40,440 nt of DNA, from contig NZ_JNWK01000069.1 of the NCBI RefSeq assembly GCF_000716445.1, positions 1 through 40,440 on the forward strand, in the 5' to 3' direction. A program made the translations under genes and the position numbers. This document shows positions 1 through 7,359 of this stretch, piece by piece. Each line of letters opens with the position of its first letter. Position 1 is the stretch's first letter. This DNA is from Streptomyces wedmorensis. Its GTDB lineage: Bacteria > Actinomycetota > Actinomycetes > Streptomycetales > Streptomycetaceae. The notes beneath the pieces were generated by a model. It was not told where the DNA came from and did no database searches. It saw nothing but the letters and a program-made list of their open reading frames with translations.

Positions 1-73
1 TTGAGACGTCAGACACCTCGATCAACAGCACGGGGGCCTCGCTCGTTGCGCTTCACGGACCGTCACCCGATCG

Positions 74-382
74 GTGGCCACATCGAAGAAGCTCAATGAC
101 TACAGTTACGATCCGGAGAGTATCTGGGAGGGCGCAGAGCTTCTCCTCAATCGCTGCGAGTATGTCACCGAGATCTTCGGGATCCTGTGGGCCGAGTTGT
201 ACAACGACGTCGAGGGCTGGAAGGGGCAGAGCGCTCACGCCTTCTCGGAAGCCTGTAAATCCGCCCAGGAAAAGGTGGAAGTCGTCAACGACTGGCTCAT
301 CAGCGCAGCGCGCCACCTCATGCTGATCGGCTTCGAGGTTCGTGACGACGACGATGCCATAGCCAGGATGTTCAACAAGTAG
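74..382 (+). CDS. WXG100-like (ESAT-6 family) small protein
   Basis: The 102-residue product is small and looks helical. It carries a central Trp-Lys-Gly (W-x-G) turn at about residues 49-51, flanked by two stretches of heptad-like spacing. This is the fold signature of the WXG100/ESAT-6 family, helical hairpins exported by type VII secretion. The start is GTG at 74; the same frame holds a stop at 2-4, so no longer version exists unless a non-standard start is used. No EccC, EccD or other type VII component is visible nearby, so a secreted role is inferred only from length and motif. A strong terminator follows within 50 bp. The gene may be the last of an operon lying to the left of the window. 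Confidence 0.65.
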   Translation: MATSKKLNDYSYDPESIWEGAELLLNRCEYVTEIFGILWAELYNDVEGWKGQSAHAFSEACKSAQEKVEVVNDWLISAARHLMLIGFEVRDDDDAIARMFNK

Positions 383-427
383 GCCACGGCGGATCCCTCA
401 CGGGTGGTCGGCGTTCGCCCGCGACAG

Positions 428-482
428 AGCGGTTGTTCCACCATCGAGCGGGGGATCTCGACGGTGGAACAACCGCTTTTTC
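428..482 (+). terminator. Rho-independent terminator after the WXG100-like gene
   Basis: Arms 428-442 and 463-477 are perfectly complementary over 15 bp. Past one A/C mismatch the stem continues for 5 bp (444-448 with 457-461), leaving an 8-base loop. A run of five T follows directly (476-481 region), so the plus strand has a textbook intrinsic terminator serving the gene that ends at 382. Confidence 0.92.
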
Positions 483-620
483 CGAGCCAGGGAGGTGGCC
501 GGCTCGGGCCTCCGCGCGGAACGAGGGAATTCCGGCCGCGGGGCTCACTCAAAGGCACGGACATCTCAGGCCGACGGTTCACGGCGATACGACGAATCCG
601 CCGCGTCCGTACGGCGGGGG

Positions 621-1832
621 TCATCGGGGCGCGGGGTGCACCCCGGACCGGTACTTGGGAATGCGAACGGTGACCTTCATGCCCGCGCCCACTCCCGTTT
701 CGATGACCAGTCCGTGCTCGTCCCCGTACACCTGGCGGAGCCGGTCGTCGACGTTGCACAGACCGATGCCGCTCGACGGGCCTCCGTCGCCGTGAAGGAT
801 GCGGCGGAGGCGGTCGGGGTCCATGCCGATGCCGTTGTCCTCGATGACGACGCGCGCGAAGGAGCCCTCGTCCTCCGCGGTCAAGGCGATGTGGCTGCCT
901 CTGGCAGAGCCCTCGAGACCGTGCTTGACGGCGTTCTCGACGAGTGGCTGGAGGCAGAGGAACGGCAGCGCCACGGGCAGCACTTCGGGAGCGATCTGCA
1001 GGGTCACCTCAAGACGTGTGCCGAACCTGGCGCGTTCCAGCTCCAGGTATTGCTCGATGGAGCGCAACTCTTCGGCCAGCGTGGTGAAGTCGCCGTGGCG
1101 CCGAAAGGAGTAGCGGGTGAATTCCGCGAACTCCAGCAGGAGTCCACGAGCGCGTTCCGGGTCGGTGCGGACGAAGGACGCGATCGCGGCGAGCGAGTTG
1201 TAGATGAAGTGGGGGGAGATCTGAGCCCGCAGAGCGCGGAGCTCTGCTTCGATGAGAGAGGTGCGGGCCCGGTCGAGCTCGGCGAGTTCGAGCTGTACGG
1301 AGACCCACCGGGCGACCTCTTCCGTGGCCCGGGCCAGGGCGTCGGACTTCTCGGGCCCGAAGGCGGCCAGGGTTCCGCGGAGGTCCTGGTCGACGCTGAG
1401 GGGCACGACCACGCCCGCGCGGACCGGGCAGTCCTCCTGGGCGCAGTCCACGGTGAAGACGCCGGCGCGGCCCGATCCGAGAACGTCCCGTGCGTGTTGC
1501 ATGACCTCGTCGGTGTGGTGTTCGCCGGAGCCGCCCCAGGCGAGCACCCGGTCGGTGTCGGTGAGGAGCAGGGCGCTGCTGCCGAGCAGGGGTCGAAGCC
1601 TGCGCACGGCCTTGCGCGCGGTGTCGGGCGTGAGGCCCGCACGCAGCGGCGGCGCGGCGAGGGAGGCGGTGTGCAGAGTACGGAACGTGGCTTTCTCGAC
1701 GCTGTCCCCGACGCCGCCCACGGCGACGCGGCGGCGGGCCAGGACCGCGCCGGCGAGGAGCCCGGCGGCGGCTCCGCACAGGACCAGCAGGACTGTGCCT
1801 GTGGGGGAGACAGCGAGGGCGAGGGTGTTCAT
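621..1832 (-). CDS. LytS-type sensor histidine kinase
   Basis: The 403-residue membrane sensor kinase belongs to the LytS/YehU class (His_kinase plus HATPase_c). An N-terminal hydrophobic segment (about residues 5-30) is followed by a GAF-like region with a Cys-containing stretch, then the motif ISPHFIYNSL with the phospho-accepting His208. The ATP-binding N box (LVENAVKHG) and G1 (DNGIGM) follow. I chose ATG 1832 because GGAGGA stands 8 bases upstream. A GTG at 1859 overlaps the stop of the symporter gene (GTGA) and is an alternative giving 412 residues. Being downstream of the symporter and on the same strand as the LytTR regulator, it is probably the partner of that regulator, as in BtsSR/YpdAB and LytSR pairs that sense pyruvate. 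The ligand here is unknown. Confidence 0.9.
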   Translation of the reverse strand: MNTLALAVSPTGTVLLVLCGAAAGLLAGAVLARRRVAVGGVGDSVEKATFRTLHTASLAAPPLRAGLTPDTARKAVRRLRPLLGSSALLLTDTDRVLAWGGSGEHHTDEVMQHARDVLGSGRAGVFTVDCAQEDCPVRAGVVVPLSVDQDLRGTLAAFGPEKSDALARATEEVARWVSVQLELAELDRARTSLIEAELRALRAQISPHFIYNSLAAIASFVRTDPERARGLLLEFAEFTRYSFRRHGDFTTLAEELRSIEQYLELERARFGTRLEVTLQIAPEVLPVALPFLCLQPLVENAVKHGLEGSARGSHIALTAEDEGSFARVVIEDNGIGMDPDRLRRILHGDGGPSSGIGLCNVDDRLRQVYGDEHGLVIETGVGAGMKVTVRIPKYRSGVHPAPR

Positions 1833-1855
1833 GGGCCGGTCCTCCGTCGTCGGTG

Positions 1856-3640
1856 TCACGGGGCGGGCGACCCCGCGGTCGGATCCTCATCGGTGGTGAG
1901 GCGGCGCCCGCGCGCCGCGGGGCTGTGGTTCGCGGGCGGTTCCGGGAGGTGGAGGCGCGCCATGATGGCGTCGGTGTGGAGGGGCGCGCCGCGCCGGTCT
2001 GCCAGCGAAACGAGGATCATCGTGAGGAAGGCGAGTGGCACGGACCACACGGCCGGCCAGGCCGACAGGGTGCGCGGCCAGCCCGTGCCTACGCTTTCGG
2101 TCATCGTCAGGGCGACCGCGGTCAGCGCCGCTCCGCCGCCGGTGAGGAGCCCGGCGGACGCTCCGGCCGCGGTGAGTCCGCGCCACCAGATGCCGAGCAC
2201 GAGCAGCGGGCAGAACGACGAGGCGGAGACCGCGAAGGCGAGGCCGACCGCTTTCGCCACCGGGATGCCGGGGACGAGCGTGTAGACGGCGAGGGGTACG
2301 GCGACGGCGATGAGGCTGGCGAGCCGGAAGTACCCGGTGCGCGGGGACGGCAGGACGTCCTGGCTGAGCACTCCCGCGACGGCCATGGTGAGTCCGGAGG
2401 CGGTGGAGAGGAAGGCGGCGCAGGCTCCGGCGGCGACGAGTGCGCCGAGCAGGTCGCCGGCCACGCCGCCGATGAGCCGCTCAGGCAGCAGGAGCACGAC
2501 GGCATCGGTGTTTCCGGTGAGCAGCAGTTCGGGCGTGTAGATCCGGCCGAGGACCCCGTACAGCGGTGGGAGGAGGTAGAAGGCGCCGACGAGTCCGAGG
2601 ACGACGACCGTGGTGCGTCGGGCGGCCCGGCCGTCGGGGCTCGTGTAGAAGCGCACGACGACATGCGGCAGGCCCATGGTGCCGAGGAAGGTGGCGAGGA
2701 TCAGCCCGTACGTGGCGTACAGCGAGTGTCCCTTGTCCTCACGTGGGGAGGCGTCGCTCCCACGTGATCCGCGGGCGGGGGCCGTCGTGTCCTCGCTGCG
2801 TCCGGCCACGCGGGCCCGGACGGGGAAGTGCAGGGTCGTGCCGGTGTCGACGCGGTGGACGCCGGGCTGAAGGAGGAGGACGGAGGCCTGGTGGGCGCGT
2901 CCGTCGACGGTTCCATCGACGGTGACCCGCAGTTGTTCGTGAACCCTGACGCGGACGGTGTCGTCGACGCGGACCCGCGTGTGGTCGCGGAACGCCGGCG
3001 GCTCGTCGAGGGCGGTGCGGGCGCTCGGGTCACCCTGCCAGGCCAGGAGCAGGAAGAGAGCGGGCACCAGCAGCGCGGTGAGTTTGAGCCAGTACTGGAA
3101 CGCCTGGACGAAGGTGATGCTGCGCATCCCGCCGGCGGCGACCGACAGGGCCACGACGATGGCGACGATCAGCGCGCCGGTCCACCCCGGCGCTCCGGTG
3201 ACCAGCCCGAGGGTGAGTCCCGCGCCCTGGAGCTGCGGTACGAGGTAGAGCCAGCCGACCACCACCACGAGGATGCTCGTGATGCGGCGCACGACGGTCG
3301 ACTCGAGCCGTGCCTCGGCGAAGTCGGGGAGGGTGTAGGCGCCGGAGCGGCGCAGCGGGGCGGCGACCAGGGCGAGGAGCACGAGGTAACCGGCGGTGTA
3401 GCCGACGGGTACCCAGAGCATGTCGACACCCTGGGAGAGGACCAGGCCCGCGATGCCGAGGAACGAGGCCGCGGAGAGGTACTCCCCGCTGATGGCGGCG
3501 GCATTGAGACGGGGCGGCACGCTCCGGGAGGCCACGTAGAAGTCGGAGGTGGTGCGGGATATCCGCAGTCCCAGGGCCCCGATGAGACCGGATGCCACGA
3601 CCACGGAGGTGACCGCGACGACGCCGTAAGCCTGGTTCAC
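1856..3640 (-). CDS. Sodium/solute symporter (SSS family, ActP/MctC-like)
   Basis: The 594-residue polytopic membrane protein has the SSS-family core near its N-terminus (DFYVASR at about residue 32, then SGEYLSAASFLG) and further helices to about residue 555. Closest in type are ActP/MctC monocarboxylate or acetate carriers. The start is GTG 3640, overlapping the stop of the upstream membrane gene as GTGA, which suggests translational coupling. Residues of about 205-305 form a long hydrophilic insert rich in Arg, Val and Asp between two transmembrane segments, longer than in ActP. Substrate specificity cannot be read from the sequence. The small DUF485-like partner upstream and the LytS/LytTR pair around it support uptake of a short carboxylate under two-component control. 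Confidence 0.9.
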   Translation of the reverse strand: MNQAYGVVAVTSVVVASGLIGALGLRISRTTSDFYVASRSVPPRLNAAAISGEYLSAASFLGIAGLVLSQGVDMLWVPVGYTAGYLVLLALVAAPLRRSGAYTLPDFAEARLESTVVRRITSILVVVVGWLYLVPQLQGAGLTLGLVTGAPGWTGALIVAIVVALSVAAGGMRSITFVQAFQYWLKLTALLVPALFLLLAWQGDPSARTALDEPPAFRDHTRVRVDDTVRVRVHEQLRVTVDGTVDGRAHQASVLLLQPGVHRVDTGTTLHFPVRARVAGRSEDTTAPARGSRGSDASPREDKGHSLYATYGLILATFLGTMGLPHVVVRFYTSPDGRAARRTTVVVLGLVGAFYLLPPLYGVLGRIYTPELLLTGNTDAVVLLLPERLIGGVAGDLLGALVAAGACAAFLSTASGLTMAVAGVLSQDVLPSPRTGYFRLASLIAVAVPLAVYTLVPGIPVAKAVGLAFAVSASSFCPLLVLGIWWRGLTAAGASAGLLTGGGAALTAVALTMTESVGTGWPRTLSAWPAVWSVPLAFLTMILVSLADRRGAPLHTDAIMARLHLPEPPANHSPAARGRRLTTDEDPTAGSPAP

Positions 3641-4035
3641 CCGGCGGTTCCGGAGCCGTCGCGGGCGCGCGTTCCCGCGTCGTTGAATCGGCGCTCGGTG
3701 AGCTCGGCACGGCGTACGTACCAGCGGCCGAGCAGGACGAACAGCGGGTAGACGACCACGCCGAGTACGGCCCAGACCACTACTGGCCGACCGTCGCCAC
3801 CGAGCTGGGGCACCGAGCGGAAGGCGAGGGGCAGGGGGCCTAGGAGGGCGGCGAGCAGTCCTACGACGGCGAGTCCTGTGCGCAGTTGGCCGTGGACGAG
3901 GGCGCGTACGGTCTCCGGGTCCCGCTCCGGCTCCCCGCCCGGCGGGATCGGCACCCGGGCGGGCCGGGCGGCAGGCCCGGGTCCGGTCGGGCGGCGCGTG
4001 ACCACGGCGCGTGCGGGGGCTGGCTCCTCGGTCAT
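3637..4035 (-). CDS. DUF485-like small membrane protein, symporter partner
   Basis: The 132-residue protein has a charged, Pro-rich N-terminus of about 65 residues and two transmembrane helices (about residues 58-76 and 86-108), ending in a basic tail. This size and layout match the DUF485/YjcH-type proteins encoded just ahead of acetate-type SSS symporters. ATG 4035 is preceded by GAGGGG at 5 bases. Its stop overlaps the symporter start by four bases. A longer open frame reaches upstream to 4239, but that part overlaps the regulator gene and has no start signal. The molecular function of the family is not established; association with the symporter is inferred from context. Confidence 0.75.
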   Translation of the reverse strand: MTEEPAPARAVVTRRPTGPGPAARPARVPIPPGGEPERDPETVRALVHGQLRTGLAVVGLLAALLGPLPLAFRSVPQLGGDGRPVVVWAVLGVVVYPLFVLLGRWYVRRAELTERRFNDAGTRARDGSGTAG

Positions 4036-4114
4036 CCGCGCCCCTCGCTGTGGTGACGATCGCATGTGCGAGGGAGTGTACGCACAGGGCCAGGCCCACG
4101 CCGGCCTCGATACA

Positions 4115-4984
4115 TCATGGTACGTGCCCCCCGCTCCGTCGCGAGCCCGTGCTCTGCCCGTCCCTGGCCTGCCTGACGAGGAGATCGCGCAGTTCCCGGG
4201 CGTTGCGTCGGCTGATGGTGAGTACGTTCGCCCCCACACGAGCCGTCATGATGCCGGCGTCCAGGCGGAGTTCGTCGATGGAGGCGAGCGAGACGAGATG
4301 GCGGCGGTGGATCCGAACGAATCCCCTGGCCCGCCAGCGTTCCTCGAGCTGTGAGAGCGGAATCCGGATGAGATGGGTGGTGCCGTTGCGGGTGTGCAGA
4401 CGGGCGTAGTCGCCCTGAGCCTCGGCGAAGGTGATCTCGGCGATCGGGAGGAAACGGGTGGATCCGGCGAGCTCGACGGCAACGCGGTCGGACGGGACGG
4501 GGGGACCGGTATCGGTGTCCTCCGGCGCGCTCCATCGGTCTGATGTGTCCGTGGCGGACGGGACGTGCCGGACCGCCGGAGCGGGCGGCCGGCGCTCGAC
4601 CAGCTCGGTCACTCTGCGCAGGGCCTCGGCGAGCCGCTCCTTGCGCAGGGGCTTGAGGAGGTAGTCCACGGCGTGCAGTTCGAAGGCCTGTACCGCGAAG
4701 TCCTCGTGGGCCGTGACGAAGACGATGTGCGGAGGCGAGCTGAAACCCGCCAGGAGCCGGGCCACGTCCAGACCGCTCAGCCCCGGCATGCCGACATCGA
4801 GAAGGACGACGTCGATGCCCTCCTCGGACTCCGGGGCACAGTCCATGGCCTGGCCCAGGAGACGCAGCGCCTCGGTCGCCTCAAGGACGCCTGACGCGTG
4901 GCCCACCCGCGCGTCCGCGCGCAGCAGGTAGAGCAGCTCCTCCAGCGCCGGCTCCTCGTCGTCGACCGCCAGTACGCGCAGCAT
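4115..4984 (-). CDS. LytTR-family response regulator
   Basis: The 289-residue two-domain regulator has a receiver domain at residues 1-120 (acidic pocket AVDDEE, phospho-acceptor Asp63 in LLDVGMPG, and the conserved Lys in LKPL). A variable linker follows, then a LytTR DNA-binding domain from about 165 to 265 (EITFAEAQGDYARLHT, then GFVRIHRRHLV). Such regulators bind direct repeats upstream of target genes. The gene lies upstream of the DUF485-like and symporter genes on the same strand, with the LytS-type kinase last in the row, so it most likely answers to that kinase and controls the transporter. The ATG at 4984 has AAAGGT about 10 bases upstream. Confidence 0.92.
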   Translation of the reverse strand: MLRVLAVDDEEPALEELLYLLRADARVGHASGVLEATEALRLLGQAMDCAPESEEGIDVVLLDVGMPGLSGLDVARLLAGFSSPPHIVFVTAHEDFAVQAFELHAVDYLLKPLRKERLAEALRRVTELVERRPPAPAVRHVPSATDTSDRWSAPEDTDTGPPVPSDRVAVELAGSTRFLPIAEITFAEAQGDYARLHTRNGTTHLIRIPLSQLEERWRARGFVRIHRRHLVSLASIDELRLDAGIMTARVGANVLTISRRNARELRDLLVRQARDGQSTGSRRSGGHVP

Positions 4985-5009
4985 CGGCCAGCACCTTTCG
5001 CGATGTGGT

Positions 5010-5276
5010 TCACGTCGTCACCGGGGACGCCGACGGGCCCTCCCCGTCGGCCTCGCCGCCCCCGGACGGCCTCTTTCCCGCGGCGAGATCGGCCTCGTCG
5101 ATCAAGGTGAGCAAGTTCGCCGCCTCCGAGAGATCGAGATAGTCGGCGGTGCACCGGTCGCAGGCCCGCAGATGCTCGGCCACCAGCCGGTCACCCTCCT
5201 CGGTCAGAGCGCCCAGCACGTAGGCCCCCAGGGACATCCGACCCATGTCTGTCCGCCACGCCTCACTTTCAGTCAT
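5010..5276 (-). CDS. Small zinc-finger (zf-HC2 type) anti-sigma-like protein
   Basis: The 88-residue protein contains LGAYVLGAL, then His-x3-Cys-x2-Cys within AEHLRACDRC. This is the N-terminal zinc-binding anti-sigma domain seen in RskA/RsrA-like proteins. There is no transmembrane segment and no second domain. It begins at ATG 5276; the open frame continues to 5375 without a better start. It precedes the LytTR regulator on the same strand with a 25-base gap. It closely resembles the small protein at 23168-23434 (same AYVLGAL..E.DR.VAEHL..C..C.A.YL pattern) and the N-terminus of the anti-sigma factor at 32519. No sigma factor gene is adjacent, so its partner is unknown. Confidence 0.8.
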   Translation of the reverse strand: MTESEAWRTDMGRMSLGAYVLGALTEEGDRLVAEHLRACDRCTADYLDLSEAANLLTLIDEADLAAGKRPSGGGEADGEGPSASPVTT

Positions 5277-5472
5277 CCGGATCCGGCGACCACCACTCGG
5301 GGATGAGCGGCACTCCCGACCACGGAACCGTACACGTGATGGTTCGGCCCGTTCCGCCCCGAACATCCGGACCACCTCGCGGTGTCATCACCCGTGAACC
5401 AGAACCGGCTCCTTCACGTGCCGCTCAGCACAGGGCCGGCAGACCGACACGCCGGCCGGCGAGGAGGGGACG

Positions 5473-5604
5473 ATGAACGGAGGGCGACACGTCATGGGAC
5501 CGCTCACCACGGTCGGCCGAGGCCAGGACCGACACAGCCCGGGGCGCCGCGCGCGTGGTCTCCTGCCGCCGGACGCGCGCCGGACCCATTTCTCGGGAGC
5601 CTGA
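5473..5604 (+). CDS. Possible 43-residue upstream ORF / leader peptide before the WhiB gene
   Basis: An ATG at 5473 is preceded by GAGGAGGGG with ideal spacing and opens a 43-codon frame that stops two bases before the WhiB start at 5607. The product is basic (many Arg) and matches nothing I recognise. The strong ribosome site and tight spacing make translation believable; coding statistics are weak because the ORF is so short. Leader-peptide control is known for wblC/whiB7, and something similar could act here, but no attenuator stem was identified. It could equally be a chance ORF. Confidence 0.35.
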   Translation: MNGGRHVMGPLTTVGRGQDRHSPGRRARGLLPPDARRTHFSGA

Positions 5605-5606
5605 CC

Positions 5607-6239
5607 ATGCCACACGAAACCGAGCACGCTGTCCCGCCGTTCCTGTCCCGGGTGGGTGTGCGCGTCCCCTGCACCCGGCACCCCTGGCTCTTCCACCCAC
5701 CGGACGAGGGCTACGACGACCGGGGGCGTCGCGGCCGCCAGCGGTCCGAGGAGGCCGTGGCCCTGTGCCAGACCTGCCCGGTCATACAGGCGTGCCGTCA
5801 ATGGGCGCGAGACCAGGGCGAGTACGGGATCTGGGGCGGCGAGACCGACGGGCAGCGCATGGCGGTCGGCAGCCGCTCACGGGTCCGGGGCGGCTGTCCG
5901 GAGTCCTGGGAGGCGGCGGCCCTGGACGCCGCCATGGTGGAGGAGCGGCCCGGGGGTGCGCGCAGGGTGCCCGTACGCGCGCAGAGCCCGGCCCTCACCC
6001 CGGTCGAGGAGCAGATCCTGGTGGCGCTGCACGAGGGCATCGACGCGGGCGCCCTCCACGACGAACTGGGGCGCAGCCACGCCGCCGTCACCAGGGCGCT
6101 GATGGGCCTGCAACGCAAGCTGGGTACAGGCATGGACGGACTCGTCGACGCGGCGCGGGACGCGGGACTGCTCCAGTCGCGCGTCGACGCGGCGCGGGAC
6201 GAGGGATTGCTCCGGCCGCCGTACATACCGGCGGCCTGA
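5607..6239 (+). CDS. WhiB-family iron-sulfur regulator with C-terminal helix-turn-helix
   Basis: The 210-residue protein has the four cysteines of the Wbl 4Fe-4S cluster at C22, C54, C57 and C63 (C-x2-C-x5-C) followed by the GIWGG turn at 74-78. Most Wbl proteins end soon after. This one continues with about 60 residues that look like a LuxR/sigma-4-type helix-turn-helix (LTPVEEQILVALHEG ... HAAVTRALMGLQRKLG, about residues 130-170), then a nearly exact 13-residue tandem repeat at the C-terminus. ATG 5607 has GGGAG 8 bases upstream. It is expected to bind a sigma factor and/or DNA in response to redox or oxygen. Divergent from the zinc-finger gene at 5276, it heads the regulator-rich block with the ATP-grasp genes. 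Confidence 0.88.
   Translation: MPHETEHAVPPFLSRVGVRVPCTRHPWLFHPPDEGYDDRGRRGRQRSEEAVALCQTCPVIQACRQWARDQGEYGIWGGETDGQRMAVGSRSRVRGGCPESWEAAALDAAMVEERPGGARRVPVRAQSPALTPVEEQILVALHEGIDAGALHDELGRSHAAVTRALMGLQRKLGTGMDGLVDAARDAGLLQSRVDAARDEGLLRPPYIPAA
6144..6221 (+). repeat. 39-bp tandem repeat in the 3' end of the WhiB gene
   Basis: Two copies (6144-6182 and 6183-6221) each encode Val-Asp-Ala-Ala-Arg-Asp-(Ala/Glu)-Gly-Leu-Leu plus three variable residues. The first 19 bases of each copy are identical. The duplication keeps the frame and extends the protein by one helical unit. Confidence 0.85.
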
Positions 6240-6285
6240 CGGTCCCGCTCTCCTCCGTATCGCGCGAAAGAACTGTGAAACCGCT

Positions 6286-7359
6286 GTGGTCCTTCCCTGG
6301 CTGATCCTCACGATCCTCGTCCTCGCCACCGTGACGGCGTGGCGCCTGCCGACGGTCGTCCGGCTCCGTGAGGCCCGGAGGCCCGCCCGACCGCCTGCCG
6401 TCCGCGGCTCGCGGCGGACGGGCCCCTGTTCCGCGCTGATCCTGTACGGCGAGGGGGGTGACGAGCTCGTCCACGCGCTGGCGGCCCGCGGCGTGCGGAC
6501 GGTCCTGCGCTCGGCCGACCATCTCACCGTCGACATCCTGGGGAACGTCGCTTGCATCCGTGAGCAGGTCACCCAGCGCGATCTCGCCGACTTCGGGCTG
6601 GTCCACATCAGGGACCATCGCCTGCCCCCCGGCCTGCTCAGTACGATCAGCTGCTACCTGTCCGCCCATCGGCGCACTCTCGTCAATGGCGACAGCCTGG
6701 GCGGTGCGCGCTCGGGGCTCGCCGCGCCTTCGCGGCTCCATCAGTACGTGAAACTCGCCCTGTTCGGCGAGAACGTGCCCGATACGGCGCACCTGCCGGC
6801 TTCCCGGCTGAGTCCCTCGTTCGACATGCTCGCCGCCCGCTTCGGCACCCCTTTCGTACTCAAGCCCATGTACGCCTGCGCGGGCGAGCTCACCCGACTG
6901 ATCGGCGAGGACGCGGAGCTGGCGGAGACCCTGCGGGACCGCCGCCACCGTGGGCTGTTGTTCCTCGCCCAGCGGTACGTTCCCAACAACGGGACGTTCC
7001 TGATCTGGGTCCTCGGCGCCGAGGTCCGCCTCGTCATCCACCGGTGCAGCACCGACGGGAGTCAGATCACCAGCCGGGCAGGGGCGTCCCACGCCACGCT
7101 GTTCGAGCCGGACGGCTTCGACGACGACGTCAAGCGGACGGCCGTGCGCTGTGCCGATCTGTTCGGTTACGACATCGCGGCCGTGACCGTCGTCCAGGAC
7201 CGCGTCACACGCCTCTGGTACGTCCTGGGCGTGAACGGCAGTCCGGCCATCGGCGAGGGCCCGTTCAGCACCGAGGTCAGCCGCGTCTACGCGGACTTCG
7301 CGGCCCGCAGACTGCGGGCCGACGTGCCGTCCGTCACGCGGGAAGGCCGACAGGCATGA
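6286..7359 (+). CDS. Membrane-anchored ATP-grasp (RimK-like) protein
   Basis: The 357-residue protein has one N-terminal transmembrane helix (about residues 3-19) and then a cytosolic ATP-grasp fold. The ATP-binding Lys lies in FGTPFVLKPM, followed by a Gly-containing loop, the acidic FLAQRYVPNNGTFLIWVLG strand, and the metal-binding end VLGVNGSPAIGEG, which corresponds to the EVNSSPG motif of RimK. ATP-grasp ligases join a carboxylate to an amine or thiol through an acyl phosphate; the substrate here is not evident. The GTG start at 6286 has only a weak ribosome site. Its stop overlaps the start of the PAS-LuxR gene (ATGA), so the two are coupled. A membrane anchor is unusual for this family. 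Confidence 0.75.
   Translation: MVLPWLILTILVLATVTAWRLPTVVRLREARRPARPPAVRGSRRTGPCSALILYGEGGDELVHALAARGVRTVLRSADHLTVDILGNVACIREQVTQRDLADFGLVHIRDHRLPPGLLSTISCYLSAHRRTLVNGDSLGGARSGLAAPSRLHQYVKLALFGENVPDTAHLPASRLSPSFDMLAARFGTPFVLKPMYACAGELTRLIGEDAELAETLRDRRHRGLLFLAQRYVPNNGTFLIWVLGAEVRLVIHRCSTDGSQITSRAGASHATLFEPDGFDDDVKRTAVRCADLFGYDIAAVTVVQDRVTRLWYVLGVNGSPAIGEGPFSTEVSRVYADFAARRLRADVPSVTREGRQA

Noticed and set aside
235..759. 174-codon minus-strand ORF over the first gene and terminator
   Set aside because: It crosses a clear terminator and is antisense to the WXG100-like gene; no ribosome site or family.
495..2285. 596-codon plus-strand open frame
   Set aside because: It is antisense to the LytS-type kinase and the end of the symporter, whose motifs are clear. 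Its product is low-complexity Gly/Arg/Ala and has no domain features.
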